From: Sphingomonas paucimobilis NBRC 13935
GTDB taxonomy: Bacteria; Pseudomonadota; Alphaproteobacteria; Sphingomonadales; Sphingomonadaceae
NCBI RefSeq assembly: GCF_000739895.2
Contig: NZ_BBJS01000026.1
Coordinates: 1 to 47,683, forward strand
Direction of reading: 5' to 3'
DNA length: 47,683 bases
The position numbers were made by a program, and so were the translations under genes. The first letter of the stretch is position 1. Every line of letters begins with the position of its first letter. A model generated the notes under the pieces. The model did not search any database. It was not told where the DNA came from and was given only the letters and a program-made list of their open reading frames with translations. Of the stretch, positions 1 through 9,284 are shown piece after piece.

Positions 1-16
1 CCCTTGCAGGGGAGGA
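1..16. repeat. End of a short GC-rich intergenic palindrome, cut by the window edge
   Basis: The first bases match one arm of the CCTCCCC...GGGGAGG palindromes seen at 10540, 19467, 35522 and 38036. Only the right arm is inside the window, so the full element cannot be judged. A similar partial arm lies at the far end (47673-47683). Confidence 0.5.
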
Positions 17-34
17 ATTTGATAGTTCGACTGG

Positions 35-54
35 GCCCCGGCCTTCGCCGGGGC
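35..54. other. GC hairpin downstream of the heparinase-like gene
   Basis: GCCCCGGC and GCCGGGGC form a perfect 8-bp stem around a CTTC loop, just past the stop of the minus-strand gene ending at 78. No T-run follows on either strand, so a factor-independent terminator is not well supported. It may act as an mRNA 3' stabiliser or be a small repeat. Confidence 0.4.
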
Positions 55-77
55 GGGCGCTCTTTGCGCTGATGCGC

Positions 78-1829
78 TCAGAGCGCCCGCTTGAACGCCC
101 AGCTGACATGCGCACCACCGGCCGGAGTCTCGCCGATCACGACGAGCTGCTGGGTCGCGACCGGACGGCCGGTGCCGTCGATCCACAGCGACTCCTCGAT
201 CGCCAGCACACCGCCGCGGCAGCGGAACTGCCACAGCGCGCCGTCGTCGAGGCGCAGGATCGCCTGGCCGCTCTCGGCGGTCACCATCGCCTCCACGCCG
301 TCGCCGAGATGGAAACGCAGCGCGAAGCTCGTGCTGCCCGCCTGCCGCTTGCGCCCCTGCGGCAACAGCGCATCCTCGCCGCGCAACTCGCGGCCGTCGC
401 CGGTCAGCAGCAACTGGCGACGATGGGTGAAGCCGTAACGGCGGACATAGCCGTCATGGCTCGCCTCGATGCGGCTGGCGGCGTCCGATTCCTGGCGGCT
501 GAGCTCCACCTCTGCGACGCCGCGCCCCAGCGTGCCGTCGGCATGGATGGCAGTGGAGTTGCTGTCGCCCAGCGTCAGCGTCGAATGCGCCGCCGTGGTG
601 CGCAGGCCGTGCGCGAGGCTGGCGGGCACCTGCGCCACGGTCGCACGCGCGCCGCCGCAATTGACGACGATCCGCTGCGCGCCGTCGGAGAATTCGAAGG
701 CCAGGGTCGAGGCGCATCCGCCCTCGATCGCCCGCGCGATCGGCGGGGGGGCGGCGTCCATGACCAGCACCGCCTGCGCCGCCGCCAGCCTTTGATAGCC
801 CCAGTCGCCGGCCTGGCGTAGCGGCCGGGTGCGCACACCCGACGCCTCGATGACGGCGGCGATCTTCTCGGGCGTCTCGGGTCCCGATCCCTGCCAGCTC
901 GACAGCGCGCGGTCGCCGTGCATGACGCCGAGCAGCGCCGAAATCATCTTCTGAAGCCGCGCCTGGAAATGCTCCGGAAACACCAGCCCGCGCGCGTCAT
1001 AGACTTCACGCATCATGGTCAACAGCATGACCGCGTCGAGCTGTACCGAAGGGCTGCGCGCGATGACGCCGCCGTCCCCGAACAGCCCGGTGTCCAGCGC
1101 GCGGTTCAGTCCGGCCTCGCCAAAGGCCTGGCGCGGATCGCCCCCTGCCAGCAACAGTCCCGCCGCGACCACGCCGCACCAGGCGGCAATGCGCGCCACG
1201 CCCGCAGGCGCCTTGTCCGCACCGCGATCGAGATGCCGCGCGCCCCGTGCCAGCGTGTTGAGCACCCGCGAGCGATAGACCAGGTCGGTCGAGGACAGGA
1301 TCAACGGCGCATGCGCGGTCCAGAACAGGATGCGCCGGCCCCATAGATCGGGCCGCCACGCCGTCGCATCGACCGTCTCGGCAAAGGCATCGAGCCAGCG
1401 GCCCATCAGATATTCGGCGATCGGCGCGCCTTGCGCCCGCGTCGCCACGGTCGATAGGTCACGCAACCACGCAAAGCTGTGCAGATGATCGGCAAAACCG
1501 GTCGACCAGTCGGGATGGGCGAAATCGATCGACTCGACCCCGCGCTCCTCGCCACGCCAGTCGAGCACGCCTCCGAGCAACGCATGGCCGCGCTCCATAT
1601 CACCGAGGATCGGGTCCTCGGGCACCGCCATCAGCTTCAAGGGGTGACGCCCCTTCAGCCGCAGCGAATGCAGCGGGGTGCGCCAGGTCAGCCGGTGGAG
1701 ATGCTCGCTCAACCGGTCGGCGAGCGACAGGCCCCCGGTGCTGACGCGGACGAGCCTTTTGCCTTCCTCGATGCTGTCGGCGCCCTGCGCGGTCGCGCCA
1801 CCATCCGTCGCTTCGCGCATCAGGGTCAA
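78..1829 (-). CDS. Heparinase II/III family protein
   Basis: This 583-residue protein belongs to the heparinase II/III family, whose members are polysaccharide lyases or relatives acting on acidic glycans. The N-terminal half is helical and rich in Trp, Leu and Arg, as in the family's alpha/alpha toroid. The C-terminal part, from about residue 330, is beta-rich, with a VNCGG segment near 390 and TTAAHSTL near residue 414 that resemble the family's core. No signal peptide is visible. The first codon used here is a TTG whose TTGA overlaps the rpe stop; an ATG three codons in (1820) is equally possible. It is the last gene of the rsmB-rpe-heparinase run. In sphingomonads this gene is common and usually unassigned, so the substrate is unknown and a lyase activity is only inferred. 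Confidence 0.85.
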   Translation of the reverse strand: MTLMREATDGGATAQGADSIEEGKRLVRVSTGGLSLADRLSEHLHRLTWRTPLHSLRLKGRHPLKLMAVPEDPILGDMERGHALLGGVLDWRGEERGVESIDFAHPDWSTGFADHLHSFAWLRDLSTVATRAQGAPIAEYLMGRWLDAFAETVDATAWRPDLWGRRILFWTAHAPLILSSTDLVYRSRVLNTLARGARHLDRGADKAPAGVARIAAWCGVVAAGLLLAGGDPRQAFGEAGLNRALDTGLFGDGGVIARSPSVQLDAVMLLTMMREVYDARGLVFPEHFQARLQKMISALLGVMHGDRALSSWQGSGPETPEKIAAVIEASGVRTRPLRQAGDWGYQRLAAAQAVLVMDAAPPPIARAIEGGCASTLAFEFSDGAQRIVVNCGGARATVAQVPASLAHGLRTTAAHSTLTLGDSNSTAIHADGTLGRGVAEVELSRQESDAASRIEASHDGYVRRYGFTHRRQLLLTGDGRELRGEDALLPQGRKRQAGSTSFALRFHLGDGVEAMVTAESGQAILRLDDGALWQFRCRGGVLAIEESLWIDGTGRPVATQQLVVIGETPAGGAHVSWAFKRAL

Positions 1830-2482
1830 CCGCGCAGGGCGGCGATGTTGGCGGTGTATTGCGATGGACCGCCCCGGAAGGCCGCCGTCCCCGCGACCAG
1901 GGCGTCCGCTCCGGCCTCGATACAGCGCTTGGCCCAGTGCGGATCAACACCGCCATCGACCTCCAGATCGATGGCGCGTCCGCTATGCTCGATCATCTTG
2001 CGGATCGCCGAAATCTTCTTGAGCTGGCTTTCGATGAAGCTCTGTCCGCCAAAGCCGGGATTCACGCTCATCACCAGGACCAGGTCGACCATGTCGATCA
2101 GATAGTCGAGCATCTTGGCGGGCGTGGCCGGGTTCAAGACAACGCCGGCCCGCTTGCCCAATCCCTTGATATGCTGGATCGTGCGATGGATGTGCGGCCC
2201 CGCCTCCGGGTGGACGGTGATCGTGTCCGCCCCTGCCTCGGCAAAGGCGTCCAGATAGGCATCGATCGGCGAGATCATCAGATGCACGTCGAACGGCTTG
2301 GCGGTGTGCGGGCGCAGCGCCTTCACCACCGCCGGGCCGATGGTGATGTTGGGCACGAAATGCCCGTCCATCACATCGATGTGGATCCAGTCGGCGCCGG
2401 CGGCGTCGATGGCCCGAACTTCTTCGCCTAAGCGGGCGAAATCGGCGGACAGGATGGAGGGAGCGATACGCACGGGAAGCAT
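1826..2482 (-). CDS. rpe: Ribulose-phosphate 3-epimerase
   Basis: Interconverts D-ribulose 5-phosphate and D-xylulose 5-phosphate in the pentose phosphate pathway. The 218 residues have the usual family length and TIM-barrel signatures: PSILSADF at 8-15, [12 protein letters not shown] at 34-45 with metal and catalytic residues H34, D36, H67 and D176, the mobile loop NPGFGGQSF at 141-149, and VDGGVD at 175-180 for phosphate binding. It starts at an ATG 33 bases after the rsmB stop, and its stop overlaps the start of the heparinase-like gene, so the three genes are probably co-transcribed. Confidence 0.97.
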   Translation of the reverse strand: MLPVRIAPSILSADFARLGEEVRAIDAAGADWIHIDVMDGHFVPNITIGPAVVKALRPHTAKPFDVHLMISPIDAYLDAFAEAGADTITVHPEAGPHIHRTIQHIKGLGKRAGVVLNPATPAKMLDYLIDMVDLVLVMSVNPGFGGQSFIESQLKKISAIRKMIEHSGRAIDLEVDGGVDPHWAKRCIEAGADALVAGTAAFRGGPSQYTANIAALRG

Positions 2483-2515
2483 GGTTGTGGCCTGTACCCC
2501 GATATCGCGCCCAAG

Positions 2516-3859
2516 TCAGCCTTTGCGTTGCAACATCGCGATGAAGAAACCGTCGAGCCGCCCCTCCTTTGCGAGGAGCGTGGGCAGCGTGCGGATCGTA
2601 CCCTCGGCGGTCAGGCCGGGCCAGTCGCCGGTGATGGGCACGAGCGCGTAATCGGGGCGTTCGGCCAGGAAGCTTTCGATCTGACGCTCACCCTCTTCGG
2701 GCTCCAGCGAGCAGGTGGCATAGACCATTTTCCCGCCGGGCTTCAGCCAGTTGGCGGCGCGGGTCAGGATCACGCGCTGCAATTCCGCCATCTCGGCGAT
2801 GATTGCCGGGCGGACGCGGTAGAGCACGTCGGGGTGGCGGCGGAAGATGCCGCTGGCGCTGCACGGCGCGTCGACCAAGATCGCGTCAGCGGCTTCCTTG
2901 GGTTCCCATTCGCGCAGGTCGGCCGTCACCACCTCGGCCGACTGGTTGGTGCGCTCCAGATTCTCGGCGAGCCGGGCGAGTCGCGACTCGGACTGGTCGA
3001 TCGCGGTGACCGTCCAACCGGCGGCGGCCAACTGCAACGTCTTGCCTCCCGGCGCGGCGCACAGGTCGAGGACATGGCCCCTGCCCTCGCCCAACAAGCG
3101 CGCGGGGATCGAGGCGGCGAGGTCCTGCACCCACCAGGCGCCTTCGTCGAAGCCCTGCAACTCCATAACCGAGTTGCCCGAGGGCAAACGGACATGGCCG
3201 GGCAGCAGGCTGATCCCGCCCAGCTTTTCCGCCCATTCCCCGGTCGCAGCCGGATCGGCCAGCGTCAGGTCGAGCGGCGGGGGTGCCGCGATGGCATGGG
3301 CGGCGGCCTCGACCATCTCCTCGCCCCAATTTTCTTCCCAGCGGGCTTCGGTCGCCTCCGGCAGTGCGGGAATTTCGGGGAGCAGCACGCCGCTCTTGGT
3401 GATGGTGCTGAACACGCCGTGGACCAGCTTGCGCGGGCCGCCATCGACCAGCGGCAGCACGGTCGCGATCGCGGCATGCGGCGGCGTGCCCAGCGCCAGC
3501 ACCTGAACGAGCGCGATACGCAGGGCAAAGCGCGCCTTGGCATCATCGGGCAGCCGCTGCTTGGTCGCCGAGTCGATCAGTGCGTCGAGATCGGGCAGGC
3601 GGCGCAGCGTCTCCGCCGCGATGGCATGGGCAAGTCCGCGATCCGGCCCCCCCGACAACGCCCGCGTCGCCGAGGCGAGCGCCGCCTCCAGCGGCTCGCC
3701 CCGGCGCAGCACCGCGTCGAGCAGGCGGATGGCGGCGCGGCGGGTGGCGGTGCCCAGCGGCTCGGAGGGGCGCTGCGGTCCCCCGCGCCGATCACCGCCC
3801 TTGGGGGCGCCGCGCCGATCGGGACGGCCACGGGTCGGCGATTGGGGAGGACGTGTCAC
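2516..3859 (-). CDS. rsmB: RsmB-type 16S rRNA (cytosine-C5) methyltransferase
   Basis: A 447-residue SAM-dependent RNA m5C methyltransferase, by similarity the enzyme for C967 of 16S rRNA. An Arg/Gly/Pro-rich N-terminal tail precedes a NusB-like helical domain (about residues 35-165), then the Rossmann methyltransferase domain with DLCAAPGGKT near 266 (SAM binding), DAPCSASG near 333 and the catalytic Cys in ATCSLEPEEGE near 380. The start is a GTG at 3859, chosen because AGGAG at 3869-3873 sits nine bases upstream. It heads the rsmB-rpe-heparinase run and is divergent from the small DUF1674 gene 66 bases away, so the two share a promoter region. Confidence 0.92.
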   Translation of the reverse strand: MTRPPQSPTRGRPDRRGAPKGGDRRGGPQRPSEPLGTATRRAAIRLLDAVLRRGEPLEAALASATRALSGGPDRGLAHAIAAETLRRLPDLDALIDSATKQRLPDDAKARFALRIALVQVLALGTPPHAAIATVLPLVDGGPRKLVHGVFSTITKSGVLLPEIPALPEATEARWEENWGEEMVEAAAHAIAAPPPLDLTLADPAATGEWAEKLGGISLLPGHVRLPSGNSVMELQGFDEGAWWVQDLAASIPARLLGEGRGHVLDLCAAPGGKTLQLAAAGWTVTAIDQSESRLARLAENLERTNQSAEVVTADLREWEPKEAADAILVDAPCSASGIFRRHPDVLYRVRPAIIAEMAELQRVILTRAANWLKPGGKMVYATCSLEPEEGERQIESFLAERPDYALVPITGDWPGLTAEGTIRTLPTLLAKEGRLDGFFIAMLQRKG

Positions 3860-3925
3860 TTGGCAAAACTCCTGTCAGCCCCGACATGGGCTGCAATCAT
3901 CGCCCTTTAGTCGAAAGGACCGCCC

Positions 3926-4087
3926 ATGGGCCAGCGCCCCGACCATGTGAAACCGCCCGCCTATCTGTCGCAGAACCCGCCGGTGCCGCAGCCCGAGGCC
4001 AAGCCCGAGCCGCAGGAGGACCCGTTGGGGAAGAATCCGGTGCGCTATGGCGATTGGGAATTGAAGGGGATCGCGGTCGATTTCTAA
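3926..4087 (+). CDS. DUF1674 / SDHAF4-like small protein
   Basis: A 53-residue protein starting ATG at 3926 behind an AAAGGA-type ribosome site and ending TAA at 4087. Its C-terminus carries NPVRYGDWELKG ending in DF, the signature of DUF1674, the family of the mitochondrial succinate dehydrogenase assembly factor SDHAF4. The N-terminal half is Pro/Glu/Lys-rich and probably disordered. By family knowledge, SDHAF4 helps flavinated SdhA mature; bacterial members are widespread in alphaproteobacteria and a similar role is inferred. The succinate dehydrogenase genes are not in this window. Confidence 0.85.
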   Translation: MGQRPDHVKPPAYLSQNPPVPQPEAKPEPQEDPLGKNPVRYGDWELKGIAVDF

Positions 4088-4123
4088 CCGCTTTCCGTTT
4101 TCTTGGTGGGCGGTGGGGCGTGG

Positions 4124-4208
4124 GCTTCGACTTCGCTCAGCCTGAACGGGTGCTTGTATAACGCCCTATCCCCCAAACTCCCTTCAGCCTGAGCGAAGTC
4201 GAAGGCCA
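4124..4208. repeat. Inverted pair of CTTCGACTTCGCTCAG repeats (REP-like)
   Basis: Two oppositely oriented copies of one motif flank a short spacer: CTTCGACTTCGCTCAG followed by CCTGAACGG at about 4125-4149, and the reverse complement, GAGCGAAGTCGAAGG, at about 4191-4205. The arms agree over at least 16 bases. The same motif pair recurs at 39955-40042. It fills the gap between the convergent DUF1674 gene and argB, the usual place for REP/BIME-type elements, and could fold as a bidirectional 3'-end hairpin. Confidence 0.8.
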
Positions 4209-4235
4209 CGCCCCAACCTCGCCTCAGACCAAAAG

Positions 4236-5135
4236 CTACCGGCGGACGAGCGTACCCGCACCCTGCTTGGTGAAGATCTCCAGGAGCATCCCATGCGGCA
4301 CGCGCCCATCCAGGATCACCGCCGCATCCACCCCGGCCTCGACCGCGGAGACGCAGGTGTCCAGCTTGGGGATCATCCCGCCCGAGATCGTCCCGTCGGC
4401 GCGCAGTTCCGCGATCCGCGCCGGGTTCAGGTCGGTCATCAACTCGCCCTGCTTGTCCAGCACGCCCGCGACATCGGTCAGCAGGAAGAAGCGCGACGCA
4501 CCCAGTCGCGCGGCGATCGCGCCCGCCATGGTGTCGGCGTTGATGTTATAGGTGTGCCCGTCCAGCCCGATACCGACCGGCGCGATCACGGGGATGATGC
4601 CGTCGGCGCACAGGCTTTCGATCAGGCGCGGGTCGACCGACACCGGCTCGCCGACGAAGCCCAGATCGACATGGCGCTCGATGCCCTTCAGCGGATCGGC
4701 CTCGCGACCCTGCACCTTCTCGGCGATGACCAGGCCGGCATCCTTGCCCGAGATGCCGACCGCGCGGCCCCCGGCGGCGGCGATCCAGCTGACGATTTCC
4801 TTGTTGATCGATCCCGCCAGAACCATCTCGGCGATCTGCGCCGTTTCCTTGTCGGTGACGCGCAGGCCGTTGACGAACTGCGACTCGACGCCCAGCCGCT
4901 TGAGCATCGCGCCGATCTGCGGCCCGCCGCCGTGGACAACTACCGGATTGATGCCGACCGCCTTCAGGAGGACCATGTCCTCGGCGAAGTCGCGCTGCCG
5001 CTCGGGAGCGCCCATGGCGTGGCCGCCATATTTCACCACGAAGGTCTTGCCCGCGTAACGCTGGAGATAGGGCAACGCCTCGGTCAGCGTCTCGGCCTTG
5101 GCGAGCAGGGCGGCGTCGGGATCGTGGTTGGTCAT
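4236..5135 (-). CDS. argB: Acetylglutamate kinase
   Basis: Phosphorylates N-acetyl-L-glutamate with ATP in the second step of arginine biosynthesis, in the cytoplasm. The 299-residue protein matches the family length. [10 protein letters not shown] near 33-42 and VHGGGPQIG near 68-76 are the glycine-rich ATP and substrate loops of the amino-acid kinase fold; the C-terminal part has [17 protein letters not shown] and the TDVAGVLD segment. An N-terminal extension before the kinase core is typical of the arginine-sensitive hexameric form, so feedback inhibition by arginine is likely (inference). It is probably expressed alone or with an upstream gene; the transporter gene starting at 5848 lies 59 bases upstream in the same direction. 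Confidence 0.97.
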   Translation of the reverse strand: MTNHDPDAALLAKAETLTEALPYLQRYAGKTFVVKYGGHAMGAPERQRDFAEDMVLLKAVGINPVVVHGGGPQIGAMLKRLGVESQFVNGLRVTDKETAQIAEMVLAGSINKEIVSWIAAAGGRAVGISGKDAGLVIAEKVQGREADPLKGIERHVDLGFVGEPVSVDPRLIESLCADGIIPVIAPVGIGLDGHTYNINADTMAGAIAARLGASRFFLLTDVAGVLDKQGELMTDLNPARIAELRADGTISGGMIPKLDTCVSAVEAGVDAAVILDGRVPHGMLLEIFTKQGAGTLVRR

Positions 5136-5194
5136 CCCCGCCCTTTATCGCGGGGCGGCGGCGGGGAAAACCGGCAATATGTCCGGTGTCGAGG

Positions 5195-5848
5195 TCAGGC
5201 CCGGTCCAGCTTGCGCCCCAACCCCACGAACACATAGATCAGCGGCGGGATCAGTATGGCGGACAGCGCGACTTTGGCGATCATCTGGCCCACGATCAGC
5301 GGGCCGATCGGAAACTCGCCGTAAAAGGCGATGGTCACGAACAGCAGCGTGTCGACGATCTGGCTGAGCATGCTGGCGATCGCCGCGCGCAGCCAGAGGA
5401 GCTTGCCGCCCTCCCTGCCCTTCAGCGCGGCGAAGATGGTGACGTTCAGCGTCTGCGACACGCCGTAAGCGACGATACCGCCCAGCCAGATCCGCCAGGT
5501 GGACCCCAGCACCAGCTGGATCGCGTCGCGATTGGCCGGGACCATCTCGGGCGAGGCGGGCAGCGAATAGACGATGAAGGACAGCGCCAGCGACACCAGC
5601 AACGGCACGAAGCCCACCCGCACCAGCCGCCCGGCGACCTGCGGCCCATGCAGTTCGGCGACCGCGCTCGACGTCACGACCAGCAGCAGGAAGGCGAAGA
5701 TCCCCGCCTCCACCGCCAGCGGCCCCAGCGCCACCTGCTTGTTGCCCAGCACGCCCGCGATACACACCATGCCGCCGTAGAAGATCGACAGCGCGAACAG
5801 CGAGGGCGAGATCAGGCGGGGGCGAGCGGCAATGTCGGGCTGGTCCAT
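5195..5848 (-). CDS. Queuosine precursor transporter (VUT/YhhQ family)
   Basis: A 217-residue inner-membrane protein with about six hydrophobic segments, matching the VUT family (YhhQ, QPTR/QrtP) that imports 7-cyano- or 7-aminomethyl-7-deazaguanine for queuosine modification of tRNA. Visible family features are the N-terminal FYGGMVCIAGVLGNKQV segment, SSAVAELHGPQ around residue 60, a conserved SQTLNVTIFAALK region and the segment SQIVDTLLFVTIAFYGEF. The start is ATG at 5848. Substrate assignment comes from the family; the precise precursor is inferred. It lies immediately upstream of argB in the same direction. Confidence 0.88.
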   Translation of the reverse strand: MDQPDIAARPRLISPSLFALSIFYGGMVCIAGVLGNKQVALGPLAVEAGIFAFLLLVVTSSAVAELHGPQVAGRLVRVGFVPLLVSLALSFIVYSLPASPEMVPANRDAIQLVLGSTWRIWLGGIVAYGVSQTLNVTIFAALKGREGGKLLWLRAAIASMLSQIVDTLLFVTIAFYGEFPIGPLIVGQMIAKVALSAILIPPLIYVFVGLGRKLDRA

Positions 5849-5927
5849 CGGCGACTGCTAGCGCGAAAACGGTCCGGGGCAAAGGATTAGGCGCGTTTCC
5901 TGCCGCTCGCGGGTATGGCCTGCGGCC

Positions 5928-5985
5928 ATGCCCCTCCACCATCCTTCGGATGGTCCCCCTCCCCAAGGGCGTGGTGGAGGGGCAT
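5928..5985. repeat. Long palindrome upstream of the M20 peptidase gene
   Basis: ATGCCCCTCCACC (5928-5940) and GGTGGAGGGGCAT (5973-5985) are perfect 13-base inverted arms. Inside lies a second small hairpin, CCATCCTTCGGATGG. The same CCACCATCC/CCCCTCC modules occur in the larger repeats at 19467, 25499 and 35522. It ends 74 bases before the peptidase start, in the gap between divergent genes. Confidence 0.8.
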
Positions 5986-6059
5986 CACCGCCAACGACTT
6001 GCGCGCACCGTCCCGACACGCTCTATTCCCCGCCGACACGGGAAAAAGAGGGGGATCAT

Positions 6060-7469
6060 ATGCGGTTGGCAAAATGGCTCGGCGGGGTGGCCGCAGCACT
6101 GGCGATTCCCGGGGCGATACTGCCCGGCCTCGCGGCGGCACAGTATCGGCCCGACCAGAAGGCGTTCTTCGACCTCTACAAACAGCTAATCGAGACCAAC
6201 ACCGCGCTGTCGGTGGGCAGCTGTACCCAGGCCGCGTCGCAGATCGCCGACCGGCTGAAGACGGCGGGCTATAGCGACGCCGACATCACCCTGTTCTCGG
6301 TGCCCGACCATCCCAAGGACGGTGGCATCGTCGCGGTCCTGCCCGGCACCGACAAGAGGCTGAAGCCGATGCTGCTGCTCGGCCATCTCGACGTGGTCGA
6401 GGCCAAGCGCGAGGACTGGACCCGCGATCCGTTCAAGCTGATCGAGGAAGGCGGCTATTATTACGGTCGCGGCACTGTCGACGACAAGGCGATGAGCGCG
6501 GTCTGGGCCGATACCATGATCCGCCTGAAGAAGACGCCGCCCAAGCGCACGATCAAGATGGCGCTGACCTGTGGCGAGGAGACGACCTTCGCCTTCAACG
6601 GCGCGGAATGGCTGGCCAAGAACAAGCCCGATCTGATCGCCGCCGAGTTCGTCCTGAACGAGGGCGGCGGCGGTCGGCTCGACGACCAAGGACAGCGGCA
6701 GCTGCTGGCGGTACAGGTCGGCGAGAAGGCGGCGCAGAACTACACCTTCCTGGCCACCAACCCCGGCGGCCACAGCTCGCAACCGACGCCGGAAAACGCG
6801 ATCTATGAGCTCGCCGATGCGGTGAAGGCGGTGCAGGGTTACGAATTTCCCGTCATCCTGACCGATACGACCCGCGCCTTCCTGACCGCGACCGCACAGC
6901 GCGTCGGCGGCCAGCTGGGCGATGCGATCACCCGGTTGCTCGCCGATCCGACCGACAAGGCGGCCGATGCGATCGTCAGCCGCGACAAGGCGCTGCACTC
7001 CACGCTGCGCACCACCTGCGTCGCGACGCTGCTGCAGGCCGGCCATGCCGAAAACGCCCTGCCCCAGCGCGCGACCGCCAATATCAACTGCCGCATCTTT
7101 CCCGGCGAGACGGTCGAGGGGACGCTGGCGAAGCTGAAGGCATTGGCGGGGCCCAAGATCACCGTCACCGCCAACCAGCCGGTGCGCCCGACCGCGATCC
7201 CGCCCAAGCTGGACCCGAAGATCATCGGCCCGATGAAGGCGGTCGCGGCCAAGCACTTCCCCGGCGTCGCGATGGTGCCGATGATGTCGACCGGCGCGAC
7301 CGACGGCATCTTCTTCCAGGCGATCGGCATCCCCGTCTACGGCGCGCCGGGCATCTTCATCGAGAAGGATATGTCGGGCATCCACGGCCTGAACGAGCGG
7401 ATTCCGGTCAAGTCGCTCTATGACGGGCGCGACTATCTCTACGATCTGGTGCGAGCCTACGCCTATTGA
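6060..7469 (+). CDS. Secreted M20/M25/M40 family metallopeptidase
   Basis: A 469-residue exported zinc peptidase of the M20 family (carboxypeptidase/dipeptidase type). The start ATG at 6060 follows GAGGGGG and gives a clear signal peptide (MRLAKW, then a hydrophobic stretch to about residue 27, ending near LAAAQ). Metal and catalytic residues are seen at H109 and D111 (GHLDVVE), D141 (GTVDD), E173-E174 (CGEE) and E201 (NEGGGG); a C-terminal His lies in the SGIHGLNE segment near 443. A dimerisation domain with NPGGHSSQP lies in the middle. Its likely role is hydrolysis of small peptides in the periplasm. The substrate cannot be told from the sequence. It is a single gene, convergent with the EAL gene. 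Confidence 0.92.
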   Translation: MRLAKWLGGVAAALAIPGAILPGLAAAQYRPDQKAFFDLYKQLIETNTALSVGSCTQAASQIADRLKTAGYSDADITLFSVPDHPKDGGIVAVLPGTDKRLKPMLLLGHLDVVEAKREDWTRDPFKLIEEGGYYYGRGTVDDKAMSAVWADTMIRLKKTPPKRTIKMALTCGEETTFAFNGAEWLAKNKPDLIAAEFVLNEGGGGRLDDQGQRQLLAVQVGEKAAQNYTFLATNPGGHSSQPTPENAIYELADAVKAVQGYEFPVILTDTTRAFLTATAQRVGGQLGDAITRLLADPTDKAADAIVSRDKALHSTLRTTCVATLLQAGHAENALPQRATANINCRIFPGETVEGTLAKLKALAGPKITVTANQPVRPTAIPPKLDPKIIGPMKAVAAKHFPGVAMVPMMSTGATDGIFFQAIGIPVYGAPGIFIEKDMSGIHGLNERIPVKSLYDGRDYLYDLVRAYAY

Positions 7470-7510
7470 GGGATACTGGGTGGTGCCGAGGACGGCGCCA
7501 CCCATCCTGT

Positions 7511-8269
7511 TCAGCCGGCCAGTGCCTCCGCCCGAATCTGCGGCAGGCGTTCGAGTTCGGGCCGGGCATACCAGTAGCCCTGGTGATAGCGGACACCCAA
7601 GTCGTTCAGCACCGCCGCTTCGGCCGCGGTCTCAATGCCCTCGGCGATCAGCAGCGTGTCGAGTTCCTGGCACATGCCCACCATCGACCGCACGATGGCG
7701 CGACGACGCGCATTGGTGTCGATGTCGCGGATCAGGTCCATATCGAGCTTGATCTCGTCGGGCACGAAGCGCGCGAACATGTCGAGGCCCGAATGCCCGG
7801 CACCGAAATCGTCGATCGCGACCGAAAAGCCGATCTGCTTATAGGTATCGATGATGCCCGTGACATGCTCGGGCGAGCCCATTTCCTCATTCTCGGTGAA
7901 TTCGAAGATCAGCCGGTCGACCGGCATGGCCACCGCCTGCGCCGTGCGCATGGTCAATTGGATACAGGCCATCGGCGAATAGACGGCATTGGGCAGGAAG
8001 TTGATCGACAGCCGCGCATCCGATTCCATCAGCCCGGCCGCCATGGCACTTTCGATCGCCTTGACCCGGCACGCCTGATCGAAGGAGTAGCGGTTTTCGT
8101 CGGTCACGCGCGACAGAACGCCGAACGCGCCCGAGCCGTCGGCCCCCCGGACCAGCGCCTCATAGGCAAAGGGCCGACCGGTCCGGGTATCGACGATCGG
8201 CTGGAACGCCATCGCAAACGGGATGTCGAAATCGATACCGTCCCGGCACCCGCTGCAGATTTTGCGCAT
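7511..8269 (-). CDS. EAL-domain cyclic-di-GMP phosphodiesterase
   Basis: A stand-alone EAL domain protein of 252 residues that should hydrolyse c-di-GMP to pGpG. All expected catalytic and metal residues are present: E37 in YEALVRG, N90, E123 in EFTE, D153-D154 in DDFGAGHSGL, K174, E210 in AEGIET and Q230. The loop-6 motif is intact. The only extra element is a short N-terminal CSGC pair (C5, C8). No membrane or sensory domain is attached. Start chosen at the ATG at 8269 because GAGG lies eight bases upstream; an ATG two codons earlier (8275) is the alternative. It is cytoplasmic and probably monocistronic. Confidence 0.9.
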   Translation of the reverse strand: MRKICSGCRDGIDFDIPFAMAFQPIVDTRTGRPFAYEALVRGADGSGAFGVLSRVTDENRYSFDQACRVKAIESAMAAGLMESDARLSINFLPNAVYSPMACIQLTMRTAQAVAMPVDRLIFEFTENEEMGSPEHVTGIIDTYKQIGFSVAIDDFGAGHSGLDMFARFVPDEIKLDMDLIRDIDTNARRRAIVRSMVGMCQELDTLLIAEGIETAAEAAVLNDLGVRYHQGYWYARPELERLPQIRAEALAG

Positions 8270-8450
8270 TTCCATACCCTCAGCTTGCCCGAGATTGGTT
8301 AAGCGCCCGTCAAGACCGGAGGATGGGCCGATGACCTTCCTCCGCCAAGGCCAAGCTGCCTGCGCGATGAACATGCCAGCCACCGACGGTTCAGACGAGA
8401 ACGCGCAGCTTCCTGGTCACCGGGAGCCAGATTGCATTGGAATATGGGTC

Positions 8451-8777
8451 ATGAAGACGCTGAAGACAGGCATAATGCTCGCCCTGGCCGGCGGGGCGAT
8501 GGTGGCGGCAACGGCGGCCGAGGCGCAGGACTGGCGCTATGACGATTACATGGCGCATCGCGCCGGGCGCGGAGCCGAAATCCACGCCTATCAGGCCGGA
8601 CGCGACCAGCGCGCCGCCGATACCGCGGCCTATTATGGCGATTACCGCGCCGCCGACGCCTATGCCCATGCCGCCGCGGTTCGGCGGGCCGAGGCACGAC
8701 GCGACGCCCGCTTTGCCCGGCATGAGCGACATGCCGCACGCTGGGATTATTGGCATGGCGGAGGCTGGGGTTACTGA
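8451..8777 (+). CDS. Small exported Ala/Arg/Tyr/His-rich protein
   Basis: A 108-residue protein with a textbook signal peptide: MKTLKTG, a hydrophobic run and a likely cleavage after AEAQ near residue 26. The mature part is low-complexity and helical, with repeated AAD.AAYYGDYRAADAY-like units, many Arg and His residues, and ends HGGGWGY. I do not recognise a family; His-rich ends can bind metals but nothing proves this. The ribosome site is weak (GGGTC). A strong bidirectional terminator follows at 8798. Confidence 0.6.
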   Translation: MKTLKTGIMLALAGGAMVAATAAEAQDWRYDDYMAHRAGRGAEIHAYQAGRDQRAADTAAYYGDYRAADAYAHAAAVRRAEARRDARFARHERHAARWDYWHGGGWGY

Positions 8778-8797
8778 CCGCGAGTCCGCCGCATAGC

Positions 8798-8833
8798 AAA
8801 AGGGCCGGTGCGAGCGTTCGCACCGGCCCTTTT
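8798..8833. terminator. Bidirectional intrinsic terminator
   Basis: AAAAGGGCCGGTGCGA and TCGCACCGGCCCTTTT pair perfectly around a short loop, giving a T-run on either strand. It lies between the convergent small exported gene (ends 8777) and rpoZ (ends 8859), serving both. Confidence 0.9.
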
Positions 8834-8858
8834 CATATCCTGTTACCGGAACGGCGGA

Positions 8859-9203
8859 TCAGCCGTCGTAATCGGCACCCAGATTCTGGTTGCGCGGCGG
8901 GGCAGCGGCAGTCAGACGCAGCGCCTCGGCAGAGGCCTGCAGGCTGCCGACATCGTCCGCCTCGTCCTCGTCGTCGATCTGGACGCGCTGCAGGCTGTTG
9001 ACGACAGCTTCTTCCAGATGAGTCGGACGAACGGTTTCCTCGGCGATCTCGCGCAGAGCGACGACCGGATTTTTATCGCGATCGCGATCGACGGTCAGAT
9101 CCGCGCCGCCCGAAATCTGACGGGCCCGCTGCGCCGCGAACAGCACCAGATCGAAACGGTTGGGAACCTTGTCGACGCAATCCTCGACGGTGACGCGCGC
9201 CAT
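8859..9203 (-). CDS. rpoZ: RNA polymerase omega subunit
   Basis: A 114-residue omega subunit that helps assemble and stabilise RNA polymerase by holding beta-prime. The start [13 protein letters not shown] followed by [16 protein letters not shown] and then [12 protein letters not shown] is the diagnostic family sequence in the first 65 residues. The C-terminal 45 residues form the acidic, variable tail common in alphaproteobacteria ([10 protein letters not shown]). The start ATG at 9203 is set by this conserved N-terminus. It ends close to the bidirectional terminator at 8798 and is divergent from the phospholipase D gene. Confidence 0.96.
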   Translation of the reverse strand: MARVTVEDCVDKVPNRFDLVLFAAQRARQISGGADLTVDRDRDKNPVVALREIAEETVRPTHLEEAVVNSLQRVQIDDEDEADDVGSLQASAEALRLTAAAPPRNQNLGADYDG

Positions 9204-9284
9204 GCGTGTGTCCTTCGCAAATAATGCTGGGATGAAAGCAGGCCGCCTAGCAGCAAAGCCGCCCCAAGTCAAAAGCCATGGCCG

